Part shown: piece after piece, positions 53,139 to 62,263 of the stretch
Numbering within the stretch: the first letter of the stretch is position 1
Layout of the letters: each line of letters opens with the position of its first letter
Origin: CAJFUR01 sp904420575
GTDB taxonomy: Bacteria > Actinomycetota > Coriobacteriia > Coriobacteriales > Eggerthellaceae
Direction: 5' to 3'
Length of the DNA stretch: 64,000 bases
Assembly (NCBI GenBank): GCA_965119745.1
Contig: OZ221973.1
Span: 2,232,001-2,296,000, forward strand
Made by a program: the position numbers and the translations under genes
Notes under the pieces: model-generated
What the model was told of the DNA's origin: nothing
What the model saw: the letters and a program-made list of their open reading frames with translations, nothing else
Databases searched by the model: none

Positions 53139-53663
53139 ATGGTGCAGGAGGCAACGAGGGAGCGTCGTGGGGTAGGCGTGGCGCCCGCTGAGGCGGGGCG
53201 CGCCGAAAGGGGAGAGGAAAGGGAGACGGGGCTGCCCGTGGCCGGACGGCCGGCCCGGGCCAAGAACCCGCCACGCAAGAGGAAGGCCAAAGGACAAGGA
53301 GAGCGCAACAAGGAGCTCGGACGGCGGGGAGAGGACGCCGCCGCCCGCTTTCTGGAACGGCGGGGCTACGACATCGTCGCGCGCAACTGGACCTGCTTCG
53401 CCGGCGAGGCCGACATCGTGGCGCGCGACCGCCAGGCCGTGGTGTTCGTGGAGGTGAAGACGCGTTCGGGCTATGCCAAGGGCCTGCCCTCCGAGGCGGT
53501 GGACGCCGCCAAGCGCGACCGGTACGAGAAGATCGCCGCCGCCTTCCTGGCCGAATACGACGTCGTGGACGTGCCTGTGCGGTTCGACGTGGTGTCCATC
53601 GTCACGGTGGCGCCCGACCGGGCCATGATCCGGCACCACATCGACGCGTTCGGGGTCGAGTGA
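53139..53663 (+). CDS. yraN: UPF0102 (YraN-family) nuclease-like protein
   Basis: 174 residues. The core (about 50-174) has the PD-(D/E)xK-like arrangement GRRGEDAAARFLERRGY, CFAGEADIVARD and VVFVEVKTRSG. The first ~50 residues are a basic low-complexity tail not usual for YraN. It lies in the typical rnhB-yraN-comM-dprA order. The function is not well established; a role in DNA or Holliday-junction processing has been suggested by fold. AGAAAGGGG precedes the ATG. Earlier in-frame starts would extend into the leader. Confidence 0.85.
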   Translation: MVQEATRERRGVGVAPAEAGRAERGEERETGLPVAGRPARAKNPPRKRKAKGQGERNKELGRRGEDAAARFLERRGYDIVARNWTCFAGEADIVARDRQAVVFVEVKTRSGYAKGLPSEAVDAAKRDRYEKIAAAFLAEYDVVDVPVRFDVVSIVTVAPDRAMIRHHIDAFGVE

Positions 53664-53667
53664 GGCC

Positions 53668-55188
53668 ATGTTCGGCCAATGCAGAGTGCAGGGCGCCACG
53701 CTGAGGGGCGTGGAGGCGCTGCCGGTGGACGTGGAGGTGGTGGTCTCGCCCGGCCTGCCGGGCTTCCTGGTGGTCGGCATGCCCGACGCGGCCATCCAGG
53801 AGTCGCGGGAGCGCGTGAGGGCGGCCCTGCGCGCCAGCGGGTTCGCCATGCCCAGCGAGAAGGTGGTGGTGAACCTGGCGCCGGGAGCCCTCAGGAAGAC
53901 GGGCTCGGGCTTCGACCTGCCCATCGCCGTGGGCCTGCTGGCCGCCACCGGCCAGGTCGACCGCCTGCTCGTCGAAGGCCGGCTCTTCGTCGGCGAGCTT
54001 TCGCTCGAAGGGGCGGTGCGTCCGGTTGCGGGGTCGCTCGCGTACGTGCTGTGCGCCCGGGAGCTGGGATGCGCGCTCGTGAGCGCGCCGTCGGACGACC
54101 ACGTGGCGGTGGAGGGGGTGCGCCAGACGACGCTGCGTTCGCTCGGGGGCCTGCGGGCGGGGGAGTTCGAGCCTGCGCGCACCGACACGCTGCGCCGGCA
54201 GGAGGGCATGCCCGATTTCAGCGACGTGGCGGGCCACGAGGCGGCAAAACGCGCGCTGCAGATAGCGGCCGCAGGCAATCACGGCGTGCTGATGAGCGGC
54301 CCGCCGGGTTCGGGCAAGTCCATGCTCGCCTCGCACCTGCCGTCCATCCTTCCTCCCTTGGAGGAGAACGAGGCCTTGGAGACGGCGCTCGTGCATTCGG
54401 TCGCCGGCGAGAGCATGGCGGCGGTCCTGGCGGGCAACCGGCCGTTCCGCAGCCCTCACCACTCGGCCAGCCTGGCCGGGCTCGTCGGCGGTGGGAGCCC
54501 GCCGCGGCCGGGCGAGATATCGCTTGCCCACAACGGCGTCCTGTTCCTGGACGAGCTGCCCGAGTTCAGGCCCGCCGTGCTGCAGAGCCTGCGCCAGCCC
54601 TTGGAGGCGGGACGGGTCTGCATCACGCGCGCCGACGGGAACGTGACGTTCCCCGCCCGGTTCATGCTGGTGGCGGCCGCGAACCCCTGTCCCTGCGGCT
54701 ACTTCGGCGACCGAGAGCGCCCCTGCACGTGCACGCTGCCGCAGATACGGACGTACCAGGCGCGCATCGGCGGCCCGCTCATGGACCGCATCGACCTGCA
54801 TCTGGACGTGCAGCGCGCCTCGCCGCGGGAGGTGATGGGCACCGGCGGCGGCACGTCGTCGGCCGCGCTGCGCGAGGGGGTGCTGCGCGCCCGCGCGTTC
54901 GCGGCATGGCGCCGTGCGCGGGAAGGGGAGGACGCGGGGGAGAAGCTTCCCGCAGGCGTGGGAGAAGGCGCGTCGCCCTCGGCGCTCGTGCGATCATGCC
55001 GCCTGTCGGCCGTCGACGCTGCGTTCTTGGAAGACGTGGCGGCCGCGCGTCATTCGAGCGGGCGCGCCATCATGCGCACGCTAGGCGTGGCGCGCACCAT
55101 CGCCGACATGGACGAGTCGCCTGCGGTCGCCAAGCGCCACCTGTGCGAGGCGCTCGGGTTCCGCTTGCAGGAGGGCGAGGAAGCATGA
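53668..55188 (+). CDS. comM: ComM/YifB-family Mg-chelatase-like AAA+ ATPase
   Basis: 506 residues. The N-terminal ComM-specific domain begins CRVQGATLRGVEALPVDVEV and contains GLPGFLVVGMPDAAIQESRE. Walker A is MSGPPGSGKSMLA, Walker B VLFLDELPEF, and the C-terminal chelatase helix follows. ComM is a hexameric helicase that extends branch migration of integrating DNA in natural transformation. It starts four bases after yraN and overlaps dprA (ATGA), forming a DNA-processing operon. Confidence 0.93.
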   Translation: MFGQCRVQGATLRGVEALPVDVEVVVSPGLPGFLVVGMPDAAIQESRERVRAALRASGFAMPSEKVVVNLAPGALRKTGSGFDLPIAVGLLAATGQVDRLLVEGRLFVGELSLEGAVRPVAGSLAYVLCARELGCALVSAPSDDHVAVEGVRQTTLRSLGGLRAGEFEPARTDTLRRQEGMPDFSDVAGHEAAKRALQIAAAGNHGVLMSGPPGSGKSMLASHLPSILPPLEENEALETALVHSVAGESMAAVLAGNRPFRSPHHSASLAGLVGGGSPPRPGEISLAHNGVLFLDELPEFRPAVLQSLRQPLEAGRVCITRADGNVTFPARFMLVAAANPCPCGYFGDRERPCTCTLPQIRTYQARIGGPLMDRIDLHLDVQRASPREVMGTGGGTSSAALREGVLRARAFAAWRRAREGEDAGEKLPAGVGEGASPSALVRSCRLSAVDAAFLEDVAAARHSSGRAIMRTLGVARTIADMDESPAVAKRHLCEALGFRLQEGEEA

Positions 55189-56210
55189 GGGAGGGGGGCG
55201 GCGCTTCGCGGCTGCGAACGCCGTTGGAGTCTCGACGGATGCAAAACAAGGCCACGGATGCGGAAGGGAAAGCCATGAGGTTTCGAAGGTACAGCGGTCC
55301 GCAGCTCAAGGGCCCGCGCACGGTGCTCGAGCGTGGGGCGGAGGGCTTCCCGCCCTCGCTCGGCATGGTGCACGACCCGCCGGAGCGCCTCTACGTGCTG
55401 GGGAACCCGGCGGCGCTCGTGGAAGGGCTGGCGGTGGTGGGCGCGCGCAAGGCCACGCCGTACGGGCTGGGCTGTGCGCGACGCTTCGCCCGCATGGCGG
55501 CCGAGCGCGGGGTCGTGGTGGTGTCGGGCGGCGCGCGCGGCTGCGACGCGGAGGCCCACCGGGCCGCGCTCGACGCCGGATGCCCCACGGTCGCGTTTCT
55601 GGGAGGCGGGTGCGACCAGCTGTATCCGTCAGAGCATCATGGGCTGTTCCAGAGCATCGTGGACGGAGGCGGGGCGGTGGTGTCGGAGCATCCATGGGAC
55701 TATCCGCCGCTGCCCTTCGCGTTCCGGGCGCGCAACCGCCTCATAGCGGGTCTGGCGCGCGCCACCCTCATCGTGGAGGCCGGCCTGCCTTCGGGCACGT
55801 TCTCGACGGCGGACGAGGCCCTGGTCGCCAACCGCGAGGTGCTGGTGGTGCCGGGCGCCATCACGTCCGCGTCGTCGCGCGGTGCAAACCGCCTCGTCTA
55901 CCAGGGAGCCACGCCCATCATCGACGACGACACCTTCCAAGACGCGCTCTTCTCGCTGTTCGGCCTCTTGAAGCAAGGGAGCGCGGCGGGTGGCGCGCAG
56001 GCGGCCGCCGCACCAAAGGCCGGCGAAGGGGACGCGCTTCTGGCCGCCCTGCAGGCCGAGCCCTTGGGATCGGAGGAACTCTACGGCCTGGCCTGCCGCC
56101 TGCATCCGGGCCCGGGCGCGCACGCCTGGCTCATGGAGCGTCTCGTGGAAGCCGAGGCGCGGGGCCTGGCCGCCCGCTATCCCGACGGACGGTGGGGCCC
56201 GGCCGCCTGA
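55185..56210 (+). CDS. dprA: DNA processing protein DprA
   Basis: 341 residues. The Rossmann-like core has VVGARKATPYGLGCARRFAR, VVVSGGARGCDAEAHRAAL and SEHPWDYPPLPFAFRARNRL. It ends with the GANRLVYQGATPI block and a C-terminal winged helix (~275-341). DprA loads RecA on incoming single-stranded DNA. The start overlapping the comM stop is used; a second ATG at 55275, preceded by GGAAGGGAAA, would remove 30 N-terminal residues and is also possible. Confidence 0.93.
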   Translation: MREGGGASRLRTPLESRRMQNKATDAEGKAMRFRRYSGPQLKGPRTVLERGAEGFPPSLGMVHDPPERLYVLGNPAALVEGLAVVGARKATPYGLGCARRFARMAAERGVVVVSGGARGCDAEAHRAALDAGCPTVAFLGGGCDQLYPSEHHGLFQSIVDGGGAVVSEHPWDYPPLPFAFRARNRLIAGLARATLIVEAGLPSGTFSTADEALVANREVLVVPGAITSASSRGANRLVYQGATPIIDDDTFQDALFSLFGLLKQGSAAGGAQAAAAPKAGEGDALLAALQAEPLGSEELYGLACRLHPGPGAHAWLMERLVEAEARGLAARYPDGRWGPAA

Positions 56211-56248
56211 ACGGCGCGCCGCGCGGGGCGTGCTTTTCGTGATCGCCG

Positions 56249-56277
56249 TCGCCAGGGCGGCGGCGGTTTGGTATCCT
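56249..56277 (+). promoter_or_regulatory. Possible promoter of trmFO
   Basis: TCGCCA at 56249-56254 and TATCCT at 56272-56277 are 17 bp apart. The trmFO ATG follows the -10 by 7 bp and lacks a ribosome binding site, so the message could be leaderless. Confidence 0.4.
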
Positions 56278-56284
56278 TGCAGGC

Positions 56285-57706
56285 ATGCCTCAGACAGTGA
56301 CCATCATAGGTGCCGGGCTCGCGGGAAGCGAGGCGGCGCTCCAGCTGGCCGACCGCGGCTTCGCCGTGCGGCTCGTCGAAGCGCGCCCGCTGGTGCCCAC
56401 GCCGGTGCACGAAAGCGCGAACGCGGCCGAGCTCGTGTGCTCCAACTCGCTCAAGGGCACGAAGCCCGACAGCGCCGCCGGCATGCTCAAGGCGGAGTTG
56501 GCCGCCCTGGGCTCGCAGGTGTACGCGGCCGCGCTGCGCCACGCCGTGCCTGCCGGAGGGGCGCTCGCGGTCGAGCGCGCCGCGTTCTCGGCAGACGTGA
56601 CGGCGCTTCTCAAGGCGCATCCCCTCATCCGCTTCGAGCGCGCCGAGGTCGCGGACGTGGCCGAGGCGGCGGCCTTGGCCGACGCCGTCGTGGTCGCGGC
56701 CGGCCCCTTGGCCTCGGATGCCCTGGCCGTGTCGCTCGCGCGCCTGACCGGCCGGGAGCACCTGGCGTTCTTCGACGCCGCCGCGCCCATCGTCATGGCC
56801 GACTCGCTCGACCGCTCCAAGGTGTTCTCGCAGAGCCGCTACGAAGACGGCGGGGGCGACTACCTGAACGCCCCGTTCTCGAAAGACGAGTACGACGCCT
56901 TCGCCCGTGCGCTGGTGGGCGCCGAGCGCGTCATCCGCCGCGACTTCGAATCGAGGGACTTGTTCCAGGCATGCCAGCCCATCGAGGAAGTGGCGCGCGC
57001 CGGACACGACGCGCCGCGCTTCGGCGCGCTCAAGCCGGTGGGCCTCGTCGACCCGCGCACGGGACGGCGTCCCTGGGCGGCGGTGCAGCTGCGCGCCGAG
57101 GACCCGGCCGGCCAAAGCTACAACCTGGTGGGGTTCCAGACCAACCTCACCTTCCCCGAGCAGCGCCGCGTCTTCCGCATGATCCCCGGCCTGGAACAGG
57201 CGGAGTTCGCGCGCTTTGGCGTCATGCACCGCAACACGTTCCTCGACGCGCCGCGCCTTCTGGACGGCCATCTGCGCCTGACGACGCCCCAGGCCGCCGC
57301 GCTGCCCGCGCCCGTGTACGTGGCGGGGCAGATCGCCGGCACCGAAGGCTACTGCGAGGCCATGCGGTCGGGGCTGCACGCCGCCTTGGCGGTCGCGGCC
57401 GACCTTGCGGGCACCGCCCTGCCCAAGCTTCCGCGCGAGACGGCGTTCGGCGCGCTTCTTGCCTGGGCGACCGATCCCGCCACCGTGGACTACCAGCCGC
57501 TGCACGTGAACTTCGGCATCATGGAACCGCTCGTCCCGCCGGTGCGCAACAAGCGCGAACGCTACGCCGCCTACGCCGCGCGGGGCGCCGAGGCGCTTGC
57601 GGCCTACCAGAGCGCGCTTCTTGCCTGCGGCCTCGCGTCGCCCATGCGCCCCGCCGCCGTGCCCGACGGCCCCCGCCGGGACGCGGACGAAGGGGCCGCG
57701 CAGTGA
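56285..57706 (+). CDS. trmFO: Folate-dependent tRNA (uracil-54-C5)-methyltransferase TrmFO
   Basis: 473 residues. The FAD motif is VTIIGAGLAGSEAALQLADRG. Family blocks are VCSNSLKGTKPDSAAGMLK (which holds a conserved Cys), QSRYEDGGGDYLNAPFSKDEY and QIAGTEGYCEAMRSGLHA. It makes ribothymidine at position 54 using methylene-tetrahydrofolate. It is typically found beside topA or xerC in Gram-positives. Its stop overlaps the xerC start as GTGA. Confidence 0.95.
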   Translation: MPQTVTIIGAGLAGSEAALQLADRGFAVRLVEARPLVPTPVHESANAAELVCSNSLKGTKPDSAAGMLKAELAALGSQVYAAALRHAVPAGGALAVERAAFSADVTALLKAHPLIRFERAEVADVAEAAALADAVVVAAGPLASDALAVSLARLTGREHLAFFDAAAPIVMADSLDRSKVFSQSRYEDGGGDYLNAPFSKDEYDAFARALVGAERVIRRDFESRDLFQACQPIEEVARAGHDAPRFGALKPVGLVDPRTGRRPWAAVQLRAEDPAGQSYNLVGFQTNLTFPEQRRVFRMIPGLEQAEFARFGVMHRNTFLDAPRLLDGHLRLTTPQAAALPAPVYVAGQIAGTEGYCEAMRSGLHAALAVAADLAGTALPKLPRETAFGALLAWATDPATVDYQPLHVNFGIMEPLVPPVRNKRERYAAYAARGAEALAAYQSALLACGLASPMRPAAVPDGPRRDADEGAAQ

Positions 57707-58665
57707 CCGCTCGCGTCCCGGTGACGCCCGAGGAGCCGGACTGCGATCCTGCAGCCGCGGCCGCCATCGAGGCTTTCTGCGACGCCCTGCGCGTGGAGCG
57801 CAACGCGTCGACGCACACGGTGCGTGCCTACCGCATCGACCTCGCGGACTACGCGCGCTGGGCGCGCCGCGCGTCGGTCGACCCGCTGACGGCGACGCAT
57901 CGCCAGCTCAGACGGTACCTCGGAGAACTCGACCAGGCCCAGTATTCGCGCACCACCATCAACCGCCGGCTTTCGGCCTTGCGCAGCTTCTTCCGCTGGC
58001 TCAACGTGACCGGGCGCGTGGACGCCGACCCCGCCTGCCTGCTGCAAGGGCCCAAGCAGCCGAAGAGCCTGCCGCACGTCATCCGTCCCGCTGACATGGC
58101 GAGGTTGCTCTCGGTGTACGGCAAGCGCGACGTTCAGGGCAACGAGCGCGCCCAGTCGCCGACCGACCTGCGCAACCAGGCGCTCTTGGAGTTTCTCTAC
58201 GCCTGCGGCGCCCGCGTCTCGGAGGCATCGGGCCTGAAGGTGGGGAACCTCGACTTCGCAAGCGGGCAGGCGAAGGTCTTCGGCAAGGGATCGAAGGAGC
58301 GCATCATCCCGTTGCACGACCTGGCCGTGTCCTCTCTGCGCGCCTATCTGACGGCGGGCCGCCCGCGCATACTCGACGGCAAGCAGAGCGAGTACGTGTT
58401 CGTCTCGACGCGGGGCAACCGCATGACCACCGACGCCATCCGCAAGATGTTCAAGGCCGCCCTGCGCGAGGCAGGGCTTGACGAGACGCTTTCGCCCCAC
58501 GACATGCGCCACACCTTTGCCACCGATCTCTTGGACGGCGGCGCCGACCTGCGCAGCGTCCAGGAGATGCTGGGCCATGCGAGCCTGTCCACCACGCAGA
58601 TCTACACGCACCTCTCGCCTGCACGCCTGAAGCAGGTGCATGCCCAGGCCCACCCGCGCGGCTGA
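57703..58665 (+). CDS. xerC: Tyrosine recombinase XerC/XerD
   Basis: 320 residues. The N-terminal SAM-like domain includes RVERNASTHTVRAYRIDLADY. Catalytic residues are Arg in CGARVSEASGLK, Lys in FGKGSKERIIPL, HxxR in LSPHDMRHTFATDLL, His in LGHASLSTTQIYTH and the Tyr nucleophile in QIYTHLSP. It resolves chromosome dimers at dif. No dif-like site was recognised here. The GTG start overlaps trmFO. The symbol could equally be xerD. Confidence 0.93.
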   Translation: MTARVPVTPEEPDCDPAAAAAIEAFCDALRVERNASTHTVRAYRIDLADYARWARRASVDPLTATHRQLRRYLGELDQAQYSRTTINRRLSALRSFFRWLNVTGRVDADPACLLQGPKQPKSLPHVIRPADMARLLSVYGKRDVQGNERAQSPTDLRNQALLEFLYACGARVSEASGLKVGNLDFASGQAKVFGKGSKERIIPLHDLAVSSLRAYLTAGRPRILDGKQSEYVFVSTRGNRMTTDAIRKMFKAALREAGLDETLSPHDMRHTFATDLLDGGADLRSVQEMLGHASLSTTQIYTHLSPARLKQVHAQAHPRG

Positions 58666-58722
58666 GCCTCGCCTGCGCCACGCACGCCGTCCGCCCTTCC
58701 GCTTGCGTCCCGGCCATCCCGC

Positions 58723-58740
58723 CCGATCTTCGCAGATCGG
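58723..58740 (+). terminator. Hairpin after xerC
   Basis: CCGATCT-TCGC-AGATCGG, a 7-bp stem 57 bp after the xerC stop, has no T-run. The 243-bp gap up to the lipoprotein gene shows nothing else clear. Confidence 0.4.
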
Positions 58741-58908
58741 TAGCGCTGCCGCAACGCGCGCCTGACAAGCGCCCCTTTCGGCCTTTCGTGCCCCGGCCGT
58801 CGGCCACAATGGGGGTTCGCCGCGCGCGGACGCGCCGCGCAGGCGGAAAGCGCCATCCCGACGGATCCCCTCCCTCGTGGCGGGGAACACGTGTGAAAGG
58901 AAGATGCC

Positions 58909-59433
58909 ATGAGCAGAAGAAAACTCAAGATGCTGTTCTGGGCCGTGGCGGCCGTTCTCGCCTTCATCCCGTTTTTGCAAGGCTGCGCGGCTGACGACGG
59001 ACGCACGGACGGCTCCGAAGGCGCGGGCGCCGAAGGTCAGCAGAACGAACAGGGCATGCAGGACGAAGGCTCCCCAGACGGCGCCGTCAACGACGTCCAG
59101 GCCCAAGACGTGCAGTACGGACAGGTGGTTTCCGTCGACGGCGACGAGGTCACCGTGCTTCTGGGCGAATACGCCGCCGCGGCCGCGGACGCCGACTCCC
59201 AGTCGTTCGCCGCTGGCGAAGACCAGATCACGTTCGATCTCCAGAACGTCAAGGTCACCGACGAGATGGGCGCCGACCTGGCCAAGGACGGCCTGGCGGC
59301 AGGCGACCTGGTAGAGATGACCGGCACGGGCACCGGCATGGACTTCACGCCCGAAAGCATCATGGTCGTGGGCTCGGCCGACGCGCTCGACACCTCCGGC
59401 GGCTCCGCCGGAGCGATGAGCAACAACAAGTAG
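58909..59433 (+). CDS. Small secreted lipoprotein of unknown function
   Basis: 174 residues. The basic start MSRRKLKMLFWAVAAVLAF leads to a lipobox LQGC. The rest is acidic and Gly/Asp/Gln-rich, with one folded-looking stretch, YGQVVSVDGDEVTVLLGEYA and later ITFDLQNVKVTDEMG. This is a short beta-barrel pattern seen in small secreted actinobacterial proteins. No specific family is recognised. GAAAGGAAG precedes the ATG. It stands alone between hairpins. Confidence 0.8.
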   Translation: MSRRKLKMLFWAVAAVLAFIPFLQGCAADDGRTDGSEGAGAEGQQNEQGMQDEGSPDGAVNDVQAQDVQYGQVVSVDGDEVTVLLGEYAAAAADADSQSFAAGEDQITFDLQNVKVTDEMGADLAKDGLAAGDLVEMTGTGTGMDFTPESIMVVGSADALDTSGGSAGAMSNNK

Positions 59434-59447
59434 GCGGGTCCTCGCGA

Positions 59448-59486
59448 GTCCTTGCAGGCGCGCCGTTCCGGCGCGCCTGCAAGGAC
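59448..59486 (+). terminator. Very strong hairpin after the lipoprotein gene
   Basis: A perfect 17-bp stem (59448-59464 with 59470-59486) and a GTTCC loop lie 14 bp after the stop. No T-run follows. Confidence 0.7.
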
Positions 59487-59583
59487 CGCGCTGCCCTACG
59501 TCGGCGGCATGGTTCTCCGTGCCCTTTCCGCCCGCCTGCGCCGCAGGTGCACACCCTGCGCGCCGCCGGCGGCGCCCGCATCC

Positions 59584-59616
59584 CCGCCCCCGGGCCGCTT
59601 CCAGGCCCGGGGGCGG
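59584..59616. terminator. GC hairpin before the membrane-protein gene
   Basis: A perfect 13-bp stem (59584-59596 with 59604-59616) and a 7-nt loop sit directly upstream of the next promoter. It could block readthrough from the lipoprotein gene. Confidence 0.5.
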
Positions 59617-59617
59617 C

Positions 59618-59645
59618 TTGCGCTGCGGGGCCACTCCGCTATAAT
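59618..59645 (+). promoter_or_regulatory. Promoter of the small membrane-protein gene
   Basis: TTGCGC at 59618-59623 and TATAAT at 59640-59645 with 16-bp spacing have the same hexamers and spacing as the azlC promoter. Confidence 0.65.
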
Positions 59646-59736
59646 GGGCCGTCGGAGTCCTCGTCGCGGGGGCTTTCCGGAAAACGAAGACCATCGGAGG
59701 CGCCGCACGGCAGGCCTCCTAGAGGAGCCGATACGC

Positions 59737-60189
59737 ATGTCGTTCAAGATACCGACGGAGAAGCTGTTGCTGGTGGCGGGAGTGGTGTGGTTCGTCGCGG
59801 GCGCCAACATCGCCAATCTGGGGATCAACGCGTACTTCAACGAGCCGAACTGGCTTCTGTGGGCGCTGCTCGTGGGCACGCTCGTCATCTTCGTGCTGTT
59901 CCACGTCTTCGTGTTCACCAAGATGGTGGGCAAGCACTCGGAACGCATTCGCGGCTACGAGGAAGACCGGACGCACATCCTCAAGTTCTTCGACAAGAAG
60001 GGCTACCTCATCATGGCCGTCATGATGGGCGGCGGCATCGGGCTGCGCATGGCGGGTCTGGTGCCCGAATGGTTCGTCGCGTTCTTCTACACCGGCCTGG
60101 GGGCTGCGCTGGCCGTGGCGGGCATAAGCTTCGTGCTGCGCTACTTCAAGAGTTCCGAGCCGTCATGCCCGGTGATGCCCCACCGCTAG
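59737..60189 (+). CDS. Small multi-pass membrane protein, unknown function
   Basis: 150 residues with four predicted membrane helices: LLLVAGVVWFVAGANIANLG, LLWALLVGTLVIFVLFHVFV, a third around LIMAVMMGGGIGLRMAG, and WFVAFFYTGLGAALAVAGIS. A cytoplasmic loop between helices 2 and 3 reads KMVGKHSERIRGYEEDRTH. No catalytic motif is visible and the family is not recognised with confidence. The ATG at 59737 follows AGAGGAG. The frame opens earlier but that part lies before the promoter. Confidence 0.8.
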   Translation: MSFKIPTEKLLLVAGVVWFVAGANIANLGINAYFNEPNWLLWALLVGTLVIFVLFHVFVFTKMVGKHSERIRGYEEDRTHILKFFDKKGYLIMAVMMGGGIGLRMAGLVPEWFVAFFYTGLGAALAVAGISFVLRYFKSSEPSCPVMPHR

Positions 60190-60349
60190 CCTGCGTGCGC
60201 GCCCGCAGACGCGCCACCGCTCGGCAGGCCTGCCCTGCCGCACGGGCGTGCGTCGGAAAGAAAACGAAACGGTTACGGCTCGTGCCGCTCGTTGCCAAGG
60301 TGACATACGATGGTCGTCGCAACGTGAAGGTCGGAAGAAGGGGGCGCAG

Positions 60350-61018
60350 GTGCCAACGGTTTTCGTCGTAGAGGATGACGCGTCGCTGCGCGACGAGCTC
60401 AAACGTCTCCTCGACCTGCAAGGCTATGCGTGCCGCACCACGACCGACTTCGGCCGCGCCGCCGACGAGATCGTGGCCGCGCGACCCGACTGCGTGGTGC
60501 TGGACCTGAAGCTTCCCGGTGCAGGCGGCCATGCCGTCTGCCGCGACGTCCGTCGGAAAAGCGCGGTGCCCATCATTATGCTCACCTCGTCCGACAGCGA
60601 GTTCGACGAGGTCATGAGCATGAACCTGGGAGCCGACGACTACGTCACCAAGCCCTATCGCCCCGCCGTTTTGCTCGCACGCATCGAAGCCGTCCTGCGC
60701 CGCGCTGCGCCTGCCGCCACGCGGCCGGTCGTCGAACACAAGGGCGTCGTGCTCGACGTGGCGAAGGGGACGGTCGCCTACGAGGGACGCGCCGTCGAGC
60801 TGACGCGCAACGAATTCAAGATCCTGCGTATGCTCATGGAGAACCACGACGCCATCATCACGCGCCAGGAGCTCATGTGCGAGCTGTGGCAGTCCGACGC
60901 GTTCATCGACGACAACACGCTCACCGTCAACATCAACCGGTTGCGCAAGAGCCTGGCCGGCATCGGCGTGCCCGACGACTTCCTGGTCACGCGTCGGGGA
61001 CAGGGATACCTGGTGTGA
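60350..61018 (+). CDS. OmpR/BceR-type response regulator
   Basis: 222 residues. The receiver has DD at 9-10, phospho-acceptor Asp52 in VVLDLKLPG, and Lys in YVTKPYRP. The winged helix includes LTRNEFKILRMLMENHD and NTLTVNINRLRKSLA. It resembles BceR-type regulators that control antimicrobial-peptide transporters. The GTG at 60350 has GAAGGGGG upstream. It overlaps the kinase (GTGTGA). Confidence 0.9.
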   Translation: MPTVFVVEDDASLRDELKRLLDLQGYACRTTTDFGRAADEIVAARPDCVVLDLKLPGAGGHAVCRDVRRKSAVPIIMLTSSDSEFDEVMSMNLGADDYVTKPYRPAVLLARIEAVLRRAAPAATRPVVEHKGVVLDVAKGTVAYEGRAVELTRNEFKILRMLMENHDAIITRQELMCELWQSDAFIDDNTLTVNINRLRKSLAGIGVPDDFLVTRRGQGYLV

Positions 61019-62052
61019 GCGCGTTCGCCCTGGGAGCCTATCTCCGCGACCATGCCGCGCAGGCGGCCGTGGGTGCGGCGTGCATTGCCGGCGTGTCCGG
61101 CATGCTGGCGGTCCTGGGGGCGGGATGGCAGGCCGCCGTGCTGGCGGCGGCGTTCATGGCCCTGTGCTTCGCGGTCATGCTGGCGATAGGCTTCGCGCGG
61201 CGCGCCCGGTTCTATCGGGAGTTGGCGGGCCTTTCCGCGCAGAAGGCGGGCCCGGGCAACCTCGCGTCCCTTTTAGAAGAACCCGATTTCCTCGAGGGCC
61301 GGCTGGCATGGCGGGCGCTCGACGAGCAGGGCCGTGCCGCAGCCGACGAGATAACCGGCCACAAGCAGCAGAACAAGGAGTACCGCGACTACGTGGAGCT
61401 GTGGATCCACGAGATCAAGACGCCCATCGCCGCGGCGAACCTCATGGCAGCCGACCTGCACGGTCCCGTGGCGACCAAGCTCAAGGGGGAGCTCGACCGC
61501 ATCGAGTCGCAGGTGGAGCAGGCGCTCTACTACGCCCGTTCCACGTCGCTCGCGAAGGACTACGCCATCCGCGAGACGGCGCTCGCCGACGCCGTGCGGG
61601 CGGCCTGTCGGAAGAACGCACGCTACCTCATCGAAAGCGGCGTCTCGGTGGAGGTCGGCCTGGCGGACGACGAGACGGTGTTCGCGGACGCCACCTGGCT
61701 CTCCTTCATCGTGGGCCAGGTGCTCGCCAATGCGGCGAAGTACGGCGCCTCCTGCGTCCGGTTCTCGTCGCGCACGGAAGGCGAGGGGGGCGCCGCGCGC
61801 ACGGTGCTCGCGATGGCCGACGACGGCTGCGGCATCCCCGCTGCCGACGTGCCGCGCGTCTTCGAGCGAGGGTTCACGGGCGCGAACGGCCGCGCGCAGG
61901 GATCCTCCACGGGCATGGGGCTCTACCTTGCCGCCGTCATGTGCGAGAAGATGGGCCTGGGGTTGGGGATCGCCTCCGAGGAAGGCACCGGCACCCGCGT
62001 CATGATCTCCTTCCCCCACGACCGCCGCAGGCTGGACGTGCAGAGCGCCTGA
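61015..62052 (+). CDS. BceS-type intramembrane-sensing histidine kinase
   Basis: 345 residues. Two membrane helices (about 15-35 and 38-60) have almost no loop between them, as in intramembrane-sensing kinases. The H-box is LWIHEIKTPIAAANLMAAD. The ATPase has N (VLANAAKYGASCV), ADDGCGIPAADV and STGMGLYLAAVM. Such kinases sense flux through a partner BceAB transporter, which is encoded downstream. The GTG start overlaps the regulator stop. Confidence 0.9.
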   Translation: MSAFALGAYLRDHAAQAAVGAACIAGVSGMLAVLGAGWQAAVLAAAFMALCFAVMLAIGFARRARFYRELAGLSAQKAGPGNLASLLEEPDFLEGRLAWRALDEQGRAAADEITGHKQQNKEYRDYVELWIHEIKTPIAAANLMAADLHGPVATKLKGELDRIESQVEQALYYARSTSLAKDYAIRETALADAVRAACRKNARYLIESGVSVEVGLADDETVFADATWLSFIVGQVLANAAKYGASCVRFSSRTEGEGGAARTVLAMADDGCGIPAADVPRVFERGFTGANGRAQGSSTGMGLYLAAVMCEKMGLGLGIASEEGTGTRVMISFPHDRRRLDVQSA

Positions 62053-62176
62053 TACCGGCATGCAGGTCGTGAAAAGCCAGCGAGAGGCGCCTGCTTTCCT
62101 GCCTCGCATCCCCAGGATCCCTCGACTCCGCGCTTCGCGTTGCGCTCGGGACGACACGAAGTTTCCTGACAAAACC

Positions 62177-62193
62177 GTAAGGTTGGGGTAAGG
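62177..62193 (+). promoter_or_regulatory. Candidate response-regulator binding site
   Basis: GTAAGG at 62177-62182 and again at 62188-62193 gives an 11-bp period, the spacing expected for an OmpR-family dimer. It lies 71 bp before the ABC ATPase start. Confidence 0.45.
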
Positions 62194-62263
62194 CTCTTCG
62201 ATGGCGTGCGGGGCGGAGGAGCCGTACCATCGTGGCAGTCAGAATTCCGAAGGAGTGATCGTC

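Noticed and set aside
52879..53175. 98-codon frame upstream of yraN
   Set aside because: GTG start without a ribosome site, no domain, and it overlaps the likely leader of yraN.
62092..62160. GGATCCCTCGACTCCGCG-type sequence after the kinase gene
   Set aside because: It resembles short intergenic repeats seen in many genomes, but only one copy is visible here, so it cannot be called a repeat family from this window.
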